Positions 45,237-53,580 of a stretch of DNA of 64,000 nt are shown here, piece after piece (the stretch's first letter is position 1; each line of letters begins with the position of its first letter). Source of the stretch: Lachnospiraceae bacterium (GTDB lineage: Bacteria; Bacillota; Clostridia; Lachnospirales; Lachnospiraceae); the NCBI GenBank assembly GCA_024695145.1, contig JAILIS010000032.1:124001-188000 (forward strand), given 5' to 3'. Position numbers and translations under genes: made by a program. The notes under the pieces are model-generated. The model worked only from the letters and a program-made list of their open reading frames with translations, made no database searches and had not been told where the DNA came from.

Positions 45237-46343
45237 ATGAAAAACAGGATAGTATCGATAATTATGGCGGCAGTGCTTGCGGCGGCGGCACTTACAGGAT
45301 GCACAACAGCTTCGGTAGCACAGGCTCCGGCAGAGTCCGAAAAGAAGGCCGAATCATCCGAAACGGCAGAAAGTTCAGAGGAAAGCACTGATGAAGCCGA
45401 AGCAGCGGATGCGGCAGATGATAAGTATTCCGATATCGGTGTGGATATCACATCTTCCGACGTGAAGGTTGTCGTTGCAGAGCAGGGTTATTACATCGCA
45501 CCCATAATCGAGCATTTCGGATGGTATGAAAAGGTGTTTGCGGATCATAACATTACGGTTGAGACGGTAAACTTTGACAGCGGTCCGGAGATAATCGAAG
45601 CCATAAGCGCCGGTTCCGTTGACTGGGGCGCAATGGGAACACAGCCTGCTGTATCGGGTGCCGCTAACGGCGGAGACATCAGTGTTGTGGCCTCGTTTGT
45701 CGATCAGTCCAAGTCAGGCGTTCTTGCAACACTTTCGGATGACATCAACAGTGTTAAAGACCTTGCAGGCAAGAAGGTTGGCGCAAAGGTCGGATCGAGC
45801 GAATATGCTTTCCTTCTGTGGGCACTTCAGGAAGAAGGTCTTACAGTAGATGATATCGAAGTGATCAACCTTGATATAGCGGCAGTTGCAACGGCACTTG
45901 AGAACGGTGAAGTGGACGCCGCAGTCTGCAACATAAACAGATTCCTTCGCGTGGAAGTCGATGACGGTATCAAGTTCAAATATATCAAGAATGCCGTAGG
46001 TTCCGGAACTGCTCTTCAGGTTATAGCAGTCAGAAACACTTTTGCGGAAGAACATCCCGACATCATTTCAGCCCTTCTTGAACTTTATGTATGGGCAGAG
46101 GATTATATCGCAAACAATCATGACGAAGCAGTAAAGATCATATCGGATTACTTCGGAGTGGAGCCTGATATACCGGAGAATACGCTCACATATCAGACAT
46201 ACGAGTTTGCTCCGATGGATGAGTTCTACGATACGACTGATAAATATCTCGACTTCATGTATGAGAACGAGTACATCACGGAGCGTATTCCGACCGATGA
46301 TTTTGTAAAGGTTCAGTATGCTGAGGCGATCGGCCTGAAGTGA
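45237..46343 (+). CDS. ABC transporter substrate-binding lipoprotein, sulfonate/nitrate (SsuA/TauA) type
   Basis: 368 residues from ATG 45237, which has CAGGAGG upstream; a longer frame exists but begins before that site. Signal peptide with lipobox ALTGC (Cys ~22), an Ala/Glu/Ser linker (~25-65), then the NMT1/SsuA-like fold: VVVAEQGYYIAPIIEHFGWYEKVFADHNI, GSVDWGAMGTQPAVSGAANGGD, DLAGKKVGAKVGSSEYAFLLWALQEEGLTVDDIEVINLD and ENGEVDAAVCNINRF. Proteins of this class bind sulfonates, taurine, nitrate, thiamine precursors or aromatic acids. The downstream sulfite reductase favours a sulfur substrate, but no residue proves it. Confidence 0.88.
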   Translation: MKNRIVSIIMAAVLAAAALTGCTTASVAQAPAESEKKAESSETAESSEESTDEAEAADAADDKYSDIGVDITSSDVKVVVAEQGYYIAPIIEHFGWYEKVFADHNITVETVNFDSGPEIIEAISAGSVDWGAMGTQPAVSGAANGGDISVVASFVDQSKSGVLATLSDDINSVKDLAGKKVGAKVGSSEYAFLLWALQEEGLTVDDIEVINLDIAAVATALENGEVDAAVCNINRFLRVEVDDGIKFKYIKNAVGSGTALQVIAVRNTFAEEHPDIISALLELYVWAEDYIANNHDEAVKIISDYFGVEPDIPENTLTYQTYEFAPMDEFYDTTDKYLDFMYENEYITERIPTDDFVKVQYAEAIGLK

Positions 46344-46344
46344 T

Positions 46345-47121
46345 ATGAGAGCGGAAAAGGAAAATGTGTATTTGAGTGAGATAAGCGGATGGATACAGCT
46401 TGTATTCCTTCCGGCAGCGCTGGTCGCGATGTGGTATGCCGCATCGGCTAACAACTGGGTAAGGAAGTCTATACTTCCTTCCCCGGCGACCGTGCTGGAA
46501 TCATTTCAAATGCTCAATGAAAAAGGCATATTCTTTGAAGACTTAAGATCCACGCTGATGCGTATCATTGTCGGATTTGTGTGCGGAGCCACGATCGGGA
46601 TAGTAATGGGTGTCCTGATCGGAATATTCCCCACGGTCGACCGTTTTACAAAGGTTTCGATCGCCATATTCCGGCCGATACCTACGATAGCCCTGATCCC
46701 ATTCGTGATACTGTGGCTTGGTATCGGAGAGAATTCGAAGATCACGATCGTTACACTCGGTACGTTCTGGGCTTTGATGCTGAATACGATAAGCGGCATC
46801 AAAAATGTGGATCCTAAACTTATAGAACTTGCGAGGATGCTGAAAAAGAGCCGGTTTGAAACCGTACGACGCGTTATTCTGCCGTTTGCACTCCCGTCGG
46901 TTTTTACGGGTATAAGACTTGCGGCAAGTTCGGCTCTTGCGATGTCGGTCACTGCCGAGATGATAGCGGCACAGAACGGTATCGGTTATCGTATCATGTT
47001 CGCAAGGAATATGGCACAGCCCGGAGTAATGTTCATAGGTATTGTGGAACTGGGACTTTTCGGAATGATCATCGATCTGCTCCTTTTGCGACTTCAGGAC
47101 TGGCTGTTTAGAAACAGATAG
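46345..47121 (+). CDS. ABC transporter permease, sulfonate/nitrate type
   Basis: 258 residues; starts two bases after the binding-protein stop. Five to six membrane segments and the EAA-like cytoplasmic loop ELARMLKKSRFETVRRVILPFALPSVFTGIRLA, typical of SsuC/TauC permeases of the BPD type. The N-terminal helix (WIQLVFLPAALVAMWYAAS) and YRIMFARNMAQPGVMFIGIVELGLFG near the end are family-like. It forms the membrane channel together with the ATPase that follows seven bases later. Confidence 0.92.
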   Translation: MRAEKENVYLSEISGWIQLVFLPAALVAMWYAASANNWVRKSILPSPATVLESFQMLNEKGIFFEDLRSTLMRIIVGFVCGATIGIVMGVLIGIFPTVDRFTKVSIAIFRPIPTIALIPFVILWLGIGENSKITIVTLGTFWALMLNTISGIKNVDPKLIELARMLKKSRFETVRRVILPFALPSVFTGIRLAASSALAMSVTAEMIAAQNGIGYRIMFARNMAQPGVMFIGIVELGLFGMIIDLLLLRLQDWLFRNR

Positions 47122-47128
47122 GGATAAT

Positions 47129-47908
47129 ATGGGTAATATTGCATTATCGATACAGGATGTATCGAAGGTTTTTACGATAAACAAACAGGATCTTAAAGTC
47201 CTGAACAACATCAGCCTTGACGTTTCCGACGGAGAGTTTGTTTCCATCGTCGGAGCGAGCGGATGCGGAAAGAGTACTCTTTTGCGTATCGTAGCGGGTC
47301 TTGAGACTGCCACAAACGGAAGCGTTGAATTCAACGGCGAAAAAGTTACCGGACCCAGTTCAAACTGCAAGATGATCTTTCAGGAATCGCGTCTGTTTCC
47401 GTGGCTTGATGTTGAATCAAACGTCGGGTTCGGACTGGACAGATCAGTATCAAAAGATGAGAAAAGAAAAAAGGCCGCCCACTATATAGATCTTGTCGGA
47501 TTAAAAGGCTTTGAGAAGGCTCATCCCAAACAGCTCTCCGGAGGTATGCAGCAAAGAGTCAGTATTGCCAGATCACTGATTTCCGATCCGAGGCTCGTAC
47601 TGCTCGATGAGCCGTTCGGGGCACTTGATGCACTGACCAAGATCCATATGCAGCATGAGATACAAAGGATCCGCCAGCAGGAAAAGAAGACCATGATACT
47701 GGTCACTCACGACATAGATGAGGCGGTCTACCTGTCAGACAGGATAGTCGTACTGTCGGAAAGACCGGGAAGCGTCCGTCAGATAGTAAGCGTTGATCTC
47801 GGACATCCGAGAGACCGGGGTGACGATTCGTTCACTTATTACAAAAACAAAATACTCCGGCAGTTCTTTACGAAAGAGAAGGGAGCCGATCCCGATTATG
47901 TTATCTGA
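47129..47908 (+). CDS. ABC transporter ATPase, sulfonate/nitrate type
   Basis: 259 residues. Walker A GASGCGKST, Q-loop FQESRLFPWL, signature LSGGMQQRVSIARSL, Walker B LVLLDEPFGALDA, D-loop and switch His in VTHDIDEAVYL. Closest to the SsuB/TauB/NrtD group. It starts 7 bases after the permease. The last 11 bases overlap the M20 peptidase gene in another frame, so translation may be coupled. Confidence 0.94.
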   Translation: MGNIALSIQDVSKVFTINKQDLKVLNNISLDVSDGEFVSIVGASGCGKSTLLRIVAGLETATNGSVEFNGEKVTGPSSNCKMIFQESRLFPWLDVESNVGFGLDRSVSKDEKRKKAAHYIDLVGLKGFEKAHPKQLSGGMQQRVSIARSLISDPRLVLLDEPFGALDALTKIHMQHEIQRIRQQEKKTMILVTHDIDEAVYLSDRIVVLSERPGSVRQIVSVDLGHPRDRGDDSFTYYKNKILRQFFTKEKGADPDYVI

Positions 47909-48995
47909 TCTTACAAAACGTTTTCTTGAGTATGTTTCGATCGACAGTGAAAGCAGGAGCGAGGGTGATTTTATACGTCACCTTCGCTCACAGCTCGTTA
48001 AGATGGGTTATGAGCCTGCATTCTATCCTGCATCGGACGGCTCTGACCGGGGTAATCTGTTTCTCTTTCTTGAGGGCGATAAACAAACGGATCCTCTGCT
48101 TCTTATGGCTCACACGGATACTGTGACACCGGGTCGGGGCATTAAGCCGATAGTGGAAAAGGAATACATACATACCGATAAAACTACGATCCTCGGAGGA
48201 GATGACAAGGCCGGTGTCTCGATACTTATGGAGCTTCTCGACAGGCTGGCATCCGAAAAAACCGCGCACAGACCGCTTGAGATATTGTTTTCGTACGGAG
48301 AGGAAAGCGGTATGAACGGTGCAAGAGATGCCATAGCCGGTTCGTACATAAGATCAAAGAAAGCTCTTGTTCTTGACAGCATGGGTACTGTCGGAAAGAT
48401 CGTAAGGGCATCCGCGGGAGCGAGCCGCATGCGTGCGACTGTGTTTGGAAAAAGCGCACACACCGGGAATGCGATATCGGAAGGGATCAATGCGATTCAG
48501 ATCGCGGCCGGCGCTATATCACAGCTGCCTCTTATGGAGATCGATCACATAACGAACGCGAACGTTGAGAGCATATCCTCTTACGGAGATCCGGGTGCGG
48601 TAACGGCAAAGTGTACATTTACGGTATCAGTACGAAGCGGTTCTCCAAAGAGGCTTTTGGAGCTTAAAGAACAGATGACGCAGACGGTAAGAAAGAGTGC
48701 GGATGATTTTGGCGGAAGCGCCGATATTTTCTGGGAAGATGATTACCCGTCATTTGAAGTGGCAAAAGATGATGAGCTGCTTGTCGAAGTCATGCGTGCA
48801 TATGAGGATGCAGGTGTTGCCGCAGATCCGGTCTACAGCGGCGGAGCCAGTGATGCCAACATATTAAATGACGGCGGTATACGCGCTCTTAATCTCGGAA
48901 ACGGTACACTGAAAGTACATACGACCGATGAAAATCTTCACATAAGGAGTTTTGAACTGTTATATGGTATAGTATATAGCATGGTAACGAAATAA
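47898..48995 (+). CDS. M20-family metallopeptidase (PepT-like)
   Basis: 365 residues from ATG 47898, inside the end of the ATPase gene; the frame is open upstream, but only ATG 47898 gives the usual beginning MLSDLTKRFLEYVSIDSESR. Zinc ligands and catalytic residues of the M20 clan are present: LLLMAHTDTVTPG (His and Asp), ILGGDDKAGVSILMELL (bridging Asp), SYGEESGMNGA (catalytic Glu-Glu) and VLDSMG; the lid domain follows (SAGASRMRATVFGKSAHTG). Such enzymes cleave tripeptides, dipeptides or acylated amino acids. Being in the middle of a sulfonate-type importer operon suggests it may process the imported compound, for instance an amide or peptide conjugate; this is a guess. Confidence 0.9.
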   Translation: MLSDLTKRFLEYVSIDSESRSEGDFIRHLRSQLVKMGYEPAFYPASDGSDRGNLFLFLEGDKQTDPLLLMAHTDTVTPGRGIKPIVEKEYIHTDKTTILGGDDKAGVSILMELLDRLASEKTAHRPLEILFSYGEESGMNGARDAIAGSYIRSKKALVLDSMGTVGKIVRASAGASRMRATVFGKSAHTGNAISEGINAIQIAAGAISQLPLMEIDHITNANVESISSYGDPGAVTAKCTFTVSVRSGSPKRLLELKEQMTQTVRKSADDFGGSADIFWEDDYPSFEVAKDDELLVEVMRAYEDAGVAADPVYSGGASDANILNDGGIRALNLGNGTLKVHTTDENLHIRSFELLYGIVYSMVTK

Positions 48996-49008
48996 TCAGG
49001 AGGCGTTT

Positions 49009-49437
49009 ATGAACATTTCCTCAAAAGGCAGATATGCCTTACGAACCATGCTGGATCTGGCTGTTTACAACACCGGGGAACCGGTAAGACTTAAGGACAT
49101 CGCACACAGGCAGGACATTTCGGAAAAATATCTTGAACAGATATTCGCGCTTTTGAACAAAGCAGGTCTTGTCAATTCCGTCAGGGGCGCAAACGGAGGA
49201 TACTATCTCAGCAGGCCACCGGAAAAATACACCGTCGGAGAGATACTTCGGGTGACTGAAGGATCGCTTACGCCGGTTGCATGCGTTCAGTCGGATGAGT
49301 GCGAAAGGAAGATGTACTGCGCGACAAACATTTTGTTCAAAAAACTGGATGATGCCATATCGGAAGTTGTGGATAATACAACACTGGCCGATCTGGTTGA
49401 CTGGGACAGGATAGTTGCGACCGATTATGTTATTTAG
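49009..49437 (+). CDS. Rrf2-family transcriptional regulator, IscR-like with three cluster cysteines
   Basis: 142 residues; AGGAGGCG precedes the ATG. Winged-helix DNA-binding half: MNISSKGRYALRTMLDLAVY, KDIAHRQDISEKYLEQIFALL, VRGANGGYYLSRPPEKYTVGEILRV. The cysteines Cys92, Cys98 and Cys104 have the same numbering and C-x5-C-x5-C spacing as the [2Fe-2S]-binding set of E. coli IscR; the fourth ligand position (His107) is Asn here. It could therefore sense Fe-S or iron/sulfur status, or resemble CymR, the cysteine regulator of Gram-positives, which normally lacks this cysteine set. It lies directly upstream of the sulfite reductase it probably controls. Confidence 0.9.
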   Translation: MNISSKGRYALRTMLDLAVYNTGEPVRLKDIAHRQDISEKYLEQIFALLNKAGLVNSVRGANGGYYLSRPPEKYTVGEILRVTEGSLTPVACVQSDECERKMYCATNILFKKLDDAISEVVDNTTLADLVDWDRIVATDYVI

Positions 49438-49458
49438 TTATTGATTTAGGAGGTGGAT

Positions 49459-50325
49459 ATGGCTACGGATTATGCGACACTGAAAAAAGGCGGCTTCATG
49501 AAGCAGAAGCAGAAGGATAATTTTTCGCTGCGCCTGTCTGTCGTTGGTGGACAGGTGACAACAGAGCAGCTTGTTGCCATAACGGAGGTGGCCGACAAGT
49601 ACGGCAGAGGTTATATTCATCTTACTTCAAGACAGGGCATAGAGATACCTTTCATCAAACTGGAAGATATTGATGAGGTAAAGGCCGCTCTGGAAAAGGG
49701 CGGAGCCAGTCCGGGAGTGTGCGGTCCGCGGGTCCGTACGATCACAGCCTGTCAGGGATCCGATGTCTGTCCGAACGGGTGCATTGAGACCACACAGCTT
49801 GCAAAAGAACTGAATGACAGATATTTCGGCAAGGACCTTCCGCATAAGTTCAAGTTCGGTGTTACCGGGTGCCAGAACAACTGTTTAAAGGCCGAAGAGA
49901 ACGATCTGGGCATAAAAGGCGGCGTAAGGGTTGAATGGAAGCAGGACAAATGCATATCATGCGGAGTGTGTGAAAAGATCTGCCGTGAAGGCGCGATCAG
50001 TAACGTAGACGGAAAGATCGTCGTTGATCAGGATAAATGCAACTATTGCGGAAGATGTGCATTCAGCTGTCCTACGGATGCTTATGATTCCTTCCCCGGT
50101 TATATGATCAGCTTCGGCGGACTGTTCGGAAACAAGATCAGCAAAGGTTTTGCGATCATCCCGTTTATCGAGGATAAAGAGCTGCTGTTTAAGATCTGCG
50201 ATGCTACGCTGCAGTTCTTCAAGGACAATGCAAAGCCGAGCGAGCGCTTTAAACTGACCGTCGACCGCGTCGGCAGGGACAAGCTCGAAAAGGAAATATG
50301 GGATATATATGAGAAGAATAATTAG
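49459..50325 (+). CDS. Siroheme-dependent sulfite/nitrite reductase with 2x[4Fe-4S] ferredoxin domain
   Basis: 288 residues from ATG 49459, five bases after AGGAGGTG. The N-terminal part is a nitrite/sulfite reductase half (SLRLSVVGGQVTTEQLVAI, YIHLTSRQGIEIPF). The siroheme-[4Fe-4S] ligands are Cys98 and Cys104 (CQGSDVCPNGC) plus Cys138 and Cys142 (GVTGCQNNC). A bacterial ferredoxin insert follows, Cys165/168/171/175 and Cys194/197/200/204. This AsrC/Fsr-like short layout takes electrons through its own ferredoxin domain and reduces sulfite to sulfide, or nitrite to ammonia. The neighbouring sulfonate-type importer and SirC support sulfite, but the substrate is inferred. Its end overlaps the next gene by 17 bases. 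Confidence 0.9.
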   Translation: MATDYATLKKGGFMKQKQKDNFSLRLSVVGGQVTTEQLVAITEVADKYGRGYIHLTSRQGIEIPFIKLEDIDEVKAALEKGGASPGVCGPRVRTITACQGSDVCPNGCIETTQLAKELNDRYFGKDLPHKFKFGVTGCQNNCLKAEENDLGIKGGVRVEWKQDKCISCGVCEKICREGAISNVDGKIVVDQDKCNYCGRCAFSCPTDAYDSFPGYMISFGGLFGNKISKGFAIIPFIEDKELLFKICDATLQFFKDNAKPSERFKLTVDRVGRDKLEKEIWDIYEKNN

Positions 50326-51199
50326 GGCAGCGGTTGCGGCACTTGTTTTTGCGGCCGTATTTACCGGCTGCAACGTCAAAGTGAATATTGAAAGTAAAGA
50401 TCAGTCTGCTTCAGACACCTGTCCCGAGAGGGTTATAGCGCTGTCAAAATCAAATGCCGCTCTGTGGCTTCTTGCCGGAGGGGAACTGATCGCAACGAGT
50501 GACGATGCAATGGATCTTGACGGAATAGGGGATGCGGTATCTCTCGGGGATATGGATCATGTGAGCCTCGAAGCTGTTGCCGCACTTGAGCCTGATATGC
50601 TGATCGTGTTCTCGGAAGATCCTGCACAGAAAGCGCTCGGAGAATCGGCCGTGGGACTGGGGCTGAATGTAAAATTTATAAATATCGACAGCTTTGATGA
50701 TTATGATCAGATGATGGAATACTTTACTTCGCTTACCGGCAGGAGCGATCTGTACACTGAGTATGTATCAGATGTAAGGACAGGGATCGATGCGGTAACG
50801 GAGCGTGTGCCGGAAGATGCCGAACCGAAAACATATCTTCTTGTCCATGCTTCGGCGACCAAATGCAAGGCTGAGAAAAACACGTATTTTGCCTGCGAGA
50901 TATTTAATGATCTCGGCCTTAAAAACATTGCGGATGATGACAGCGATCTTAACGAGCTGTCACTTGAGAGCATAGTTTCGACTGATCCGGATTACATTTT
51001 CGTAGTACCGAGAGGAAACGAGGATAAAGCCCTGAAAAGCTTTGATGAGCTCTTCGGATCAAAGAGCGCCTGGAGCGATCTTTCAGCTGTCAAAAGCGGA
51101 CAGTATTATATCCTGTCCAAAGATCTGTTCGGATTAAAACCCAATGACAGGTGGGCAGACAGTTACGAAGAAGCATTTGAGATACTGTACGGTAAATGA
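50309..51199 (+). CDS. ABC transporter substrate-binding lipoprotein, iron/cobalamin (FecB/BtuF) type
   Basis: 296 residues; start overlaps the reductase gene. Signal peptide with lipobox AVFTGC (Cys ~21), then a periplasmic-binding-protein fold of class III: PERVIALSKSNAALWLLAGGELIATSDDAMD, VSLEAVAALEPDMLIVFSEDPA, LGLNVKFINIDSFDDYDQMMEYFTSLTGR and a C-terminal lobe with NEDKALKSFDELFGSKSAWSDL and ILSKDLFGLKPNDRWADSYEEA. Substrates of this class are ferric siderophores, heme, cobalamin or free metal chelates. In this operon iron or a tetrapyrrole for siroheme seems likely; not proven. Confidence 0.87.
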   Translation: MRRIIRAAVAALVFAAVFTGCNVKVNIESKDQSASDTCPERVIALSKSNAALWLLAGGELIATSDDAMDLDGIGDAVSLGDMDHVSLEAVAALEPDMLIVFSEDPAQKALGESAVGLGLNVKFINIDSFDDYDQMMEYFTSLTGRSDLYTEYVSDVRTGIDAVTERVPEDAEPKTYLLVHASATKCKAEKNTYFACEIFNDLGLKNIADDDSDLNELSLESIVSTDPDYIFVVPRGNEDKALKSFDELFGSKSAWSDLSAVKSGQYYILSKDLFGLKPNDRWADSYEEAFEILYGK

Positions 51200-52176
51200 G
51201 ACGTAAGCTTGTTATTTCGATCATACTGCTGATCGCGATCGCAGCCTTTTCCGTTCTTGCGGGTAACGGTGCGATCGGTACAAAAGACATCCTGAGAGTT
51301 ATTGCAGGAGGCGGGAGCCTTAGCCAGCAGACAATACTGTTTCGTGTCAGACTCCCGAGAGTTGCTGCCGCCGCATTCTGCGGGGCAGCTTTATCTGTTG
51401 CGGGATTTATCATCCAGAGCACTCTTGATAACCGGATCGCATCTCCGGGCATTCTTGGCATCAATAACGGTGCGGGTCTGTTTGTTCTGATATCGGCACT
51501 CATCTTTCCCTTTCAGTCTGGAGTGAAATGCATTATGGCATTTGCCGGTGCACTGGCAGTTGCTTTTCTGGTCAGCTTTCTTGCTGTGAGAACGGGGATG
51601 TCAAAAACATCGGTGATACTCTCCGGTGTTGCGATATCAGCGATCTGTACATCCGCTATCGAACTGATCATATCGCTTCGGCCGGAGACGATAGCCGACA
51701 GAGCGGCGTTCAGGATCGGAGGATTTGCAGCGGTAAATCCTGTGACAGTCTTATTTGCGATACCGCTTATCATCATCGGACTTGCGGTTTCATTTTTAAT
51801 GGCCCCGTCAATGGATATCCTCAATCTCGGGGACGAGGTCGCACACGGACTGGGACTTAATGTCAGAGCATGCCGTAATCTGTTCATTATGATCTCGGCA
51901 TTACTTGCCGCCGCATCAATCAGTATGTGCGGCCTTATCGGTTTCGTCGGGCTCATTGTTCCGAACTGTGTTCGTATCATAAGCGACAAAAAGAGCAGTG
52001 GCGGTATACTGCTGTGCGCCCTGACAGGCGCTGCTTTTCTGCTTTTGTGCGATACGATATCACGTCTTATCGTATTTCCTTATGAACTGCCATGCGGACT
52101 GATACTCAGTATTATCGGTGCACCCTATCTTGTATGGATACTTGTGAAAAAAAAGAAGAGACTTGGGATAGATTGA
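51196..52176 (+). CDS. ABC transporter permease, FecCD/BtuC type
   Basis: 326 residues with about nine to ten membrane helices. FecCD family markers: VRLPRVAAAAFCGAALSVAGFIIQSTLDNRIASPGILGINNGAG near the N-terminus, LGDEVAHGLGLNVRACRNLF and GLIGFVGLIVPNCVRIISDKKS, and the C-terminal SRLIVFPYELPCGLILSIIGAPYLVWIL. It forms the channel for the binding protein upstream and overlaps its stop by four bases (ATGA). Confidence 0.94.
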   Translation: MRRKLVISIILLIAIAAFSVLAGNGAIGTKDILRVIAGGGSLSQQTILFRVRLPRVAAAAFCGAALSVAGFIIQSTLDNRIASPGILGINNGAGLFVLISALIFPFQSGVKCIMAFAGALAVAFLVSFLAVRTGMSKTSVILSGVAISAICTSAIELIISLRPETIADRAAFRIGGFAAVNPVTVLFAIPLIIIGLAVSFLMAPSMDILNLGDEVAHGLGLNVRACRNLFIMISALLAAASISMCGLIGFVGLIVPNCVRIISDKKSSGGILLCALTGAAFLLLCDTISRLIVFPYELPCGLILSIIGAPYLVWILVKKKKRLGID

Positions 52177-52934
52177 TCAGGATAGATAACATGACAACTT
52201 CATATTCGTACGGGAAGGATTTCTTTGTAAAGGAGGCTCTGTTTACCCGCGGCAGGATTACCGGTGTAATAGGTCCGAACGGAAGCGGGAAGACCACGCT
52301 TCTCAAAACGATAGCCGGGATGATGCCGTATCGTGGCAGCATTATGATAGATGACAGGGAATGCAGATCGTATGGGGGAATGGAAAGGGCCAAAAAAGTC
52401 TCCTATCTTCCGCAGACGGTAAAAGCCGTAAGCCTGGATGTTGAAACGCTTGTCTGGCACGGACGGTTCCCATGGCACGGCAACTACAGGAAACTGACGG
52501 AAGATGATGCGCGGATCATAGATGAATCGCTCCAAACTGCAACCGTGCAAGATCTTCGAAAAAGGGATCTGACGGAACTGTCCGGAGGTGAGCTTCGAAG
52601 AGCCTATGTTGCAATGATGTTTGCCCAGAATGCAGATATGATGCTGCTTGATGAGCCGACCACATACATGGATATAAAGAGTCAGTCTATGCTCTATGAA
52701 ATATTAAGACAATACGCCGGAAGCGGTCACGGAGTCATAATGACCTGTCACGGTATAGATCAGGCTTTTTCATACTGCGATGATATCGTGGTCATGAATG
52801 AGCGTACTCTTGTAAAATGCATCAGTCCCGGCAGATTGAAGGAGGATGAGGCGAGTCTTCGCAGTATATTCGGGGTTAGTGTAAAACGTTCGGATGATGC
52901 AGGTCTTGTGTATCCGTATCAGCTTGTAAAGTGA
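52173..52934 (+). CDS. ABC transporter ATPase, FecE/BtuD type
   Basis: 253 residues from TTG 52173, which overlaps the permease stop (TTGA) and yields the family-like beginning (M)IRIDNMTTSYSYG; ATG 52191 is the alternative. Walker A GPNGSGKTT, Q-loop LPQTVKAVSLD, signature ELSGGELRRAYVAMM, Walker B MMLLDEPTTYMDI, switch His in MTCHGIDQAFSY. With the two genes before it this makes a complete importer. Confidence 0.92.
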   Translation: MIRIDNMTTSYSYGKDFFVKEALFTRGRITGVIGPNGSGKTTLLKTIAGMMPYRGSIMIDDRECRSYGGMERAKKVSYLPQTVKAVSLDVETLVWHGRFPWHGNYRKLTEDDARIIDESLQTATVQDLRKRDLTELSGGELRRAYVAMMFAQNADMMLLDEPTTYMDIKSQSMLYEILRQYAGSGHGVIMTCHGIDQAFSYCDDIVVMNERTLVKCISPGRLKEDEASLRSIFGVSVKRSDDAGLVYPYQLVK

Positions 52935-52942
52935 GGTGGAAC

Positions 52943-53515
52943 ATGGCTTATTTTCCCATGATGATCGATATAGAGGATAAAAGCGTGCTCATAGTCGGGG
53001 GCGGCCCGGAAGCCAAAAAGAAAGCAGAGATCCTTAACATGTTCGGGGCGAGGGTTACGGTCGTGGCTAAACATGCAGCCGTGGGATTATCTGATATCGC
53101 GGATAACATTTATATAAGAGAGTATAAAGACAGCGACATAGAGGACGGGAATTATGCGCTTGTAGTAGCCGCAACGTCGGACACCGTGCTCAATGAACGT
53201 ATCAGCGCTGTTTCGCGCGCGGCAAAGATCCCGGTAAATGTCGTTGATGATGCCGGACTCTGTACTTTTATCTTTCCCGCCATCATTAAAGATAAAGATG
53301 TTGTATGTGCCGTATCCAGCGGAGGAAAGAGTCCCTATCTAGCACAGCATGTAAAAAAACTGATAGATAACGTACTTCCCGATAATATAGGAAGTATCAA
53401 TGACACGATGGGACAGATACGGAAACAGGCGAAGGAAGAGATAGCCGATACAAAAGACAGAAGAGAGTTTCTTCGAAAGAAACTGGATTATTACTTGACA
53501 GAAAGCACGAGATGA
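52943..53515 (+). CDS. sirC: Precorrin-2 dehydrogenase / sirohydrochlorin ferrochelatase (siroheme synthase)
   Basis: 190 residues from ATG 52943 with GAGGTGG upstream. NAD-binding Rossmann start SVLIVGGGPEAKKKAEILNMFGARVTVVAK, then NVVDDAGLCTFIFPAIIKDKDVVCAVSSGGKSPYLAQHVKKLID; this is the Met8/CysG-N type that oxidises precorrin-2 to sirohydrochlorin and may insert iron. Siroheme is the prosthetic group of the reductase at 49459. Enzymes that make precorrin-2 (uroporphyrinogen-III methyltransferase and earlier steps) are not in the window. Confidence 0.92.
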   Translation: MAYFPMMIDIEDKSVLIVGGGPEAKKKAEILNMFGARVTVVAKHAAVGLSDIADNIYIREYKDSDIEDGNYALVVAATSDTVLNERISAVSRAAKIPVNVVDDAGLCTFIFPAIIKDKDVVCAVSSGGKSPYLAQHVKKLIDNVLPDNIGSINDTMGQIRKQAKEEIADTKDRREFLRKKLDYYLTESTR

Positions 53516-53532
53516 GATATCATCCCTTTAGT

Positions 53533-53557
53533 GCGTTACACTTTAACGCGTCAAAGT
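53533..53557 (+). promoter_or_regulatory. Overlapping inverted repeats before the sodium symporter gene
   Basis: GCGTTA-cactt-TAACGC (53533-53549) overlaps ACTTT-8 bases-AAAGT (53540-53557), whose centre ACGCGT is itself palindromic. The two stems cannot form together, so this could be an operator pair or a small RNA switch. No T run follows, so it is not a plain terminator. Confidence 0.4.
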
Positions 53558-53580
53558 AATAAATAGAAAGGGAAGACATC

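Noticed and set aside
46543..47370. 275-codon minus-strand frame opposite the sulfonate-type permease and ATPase
   Set aside because: Opposite two well-supported ABC genes; no recognisable motif.
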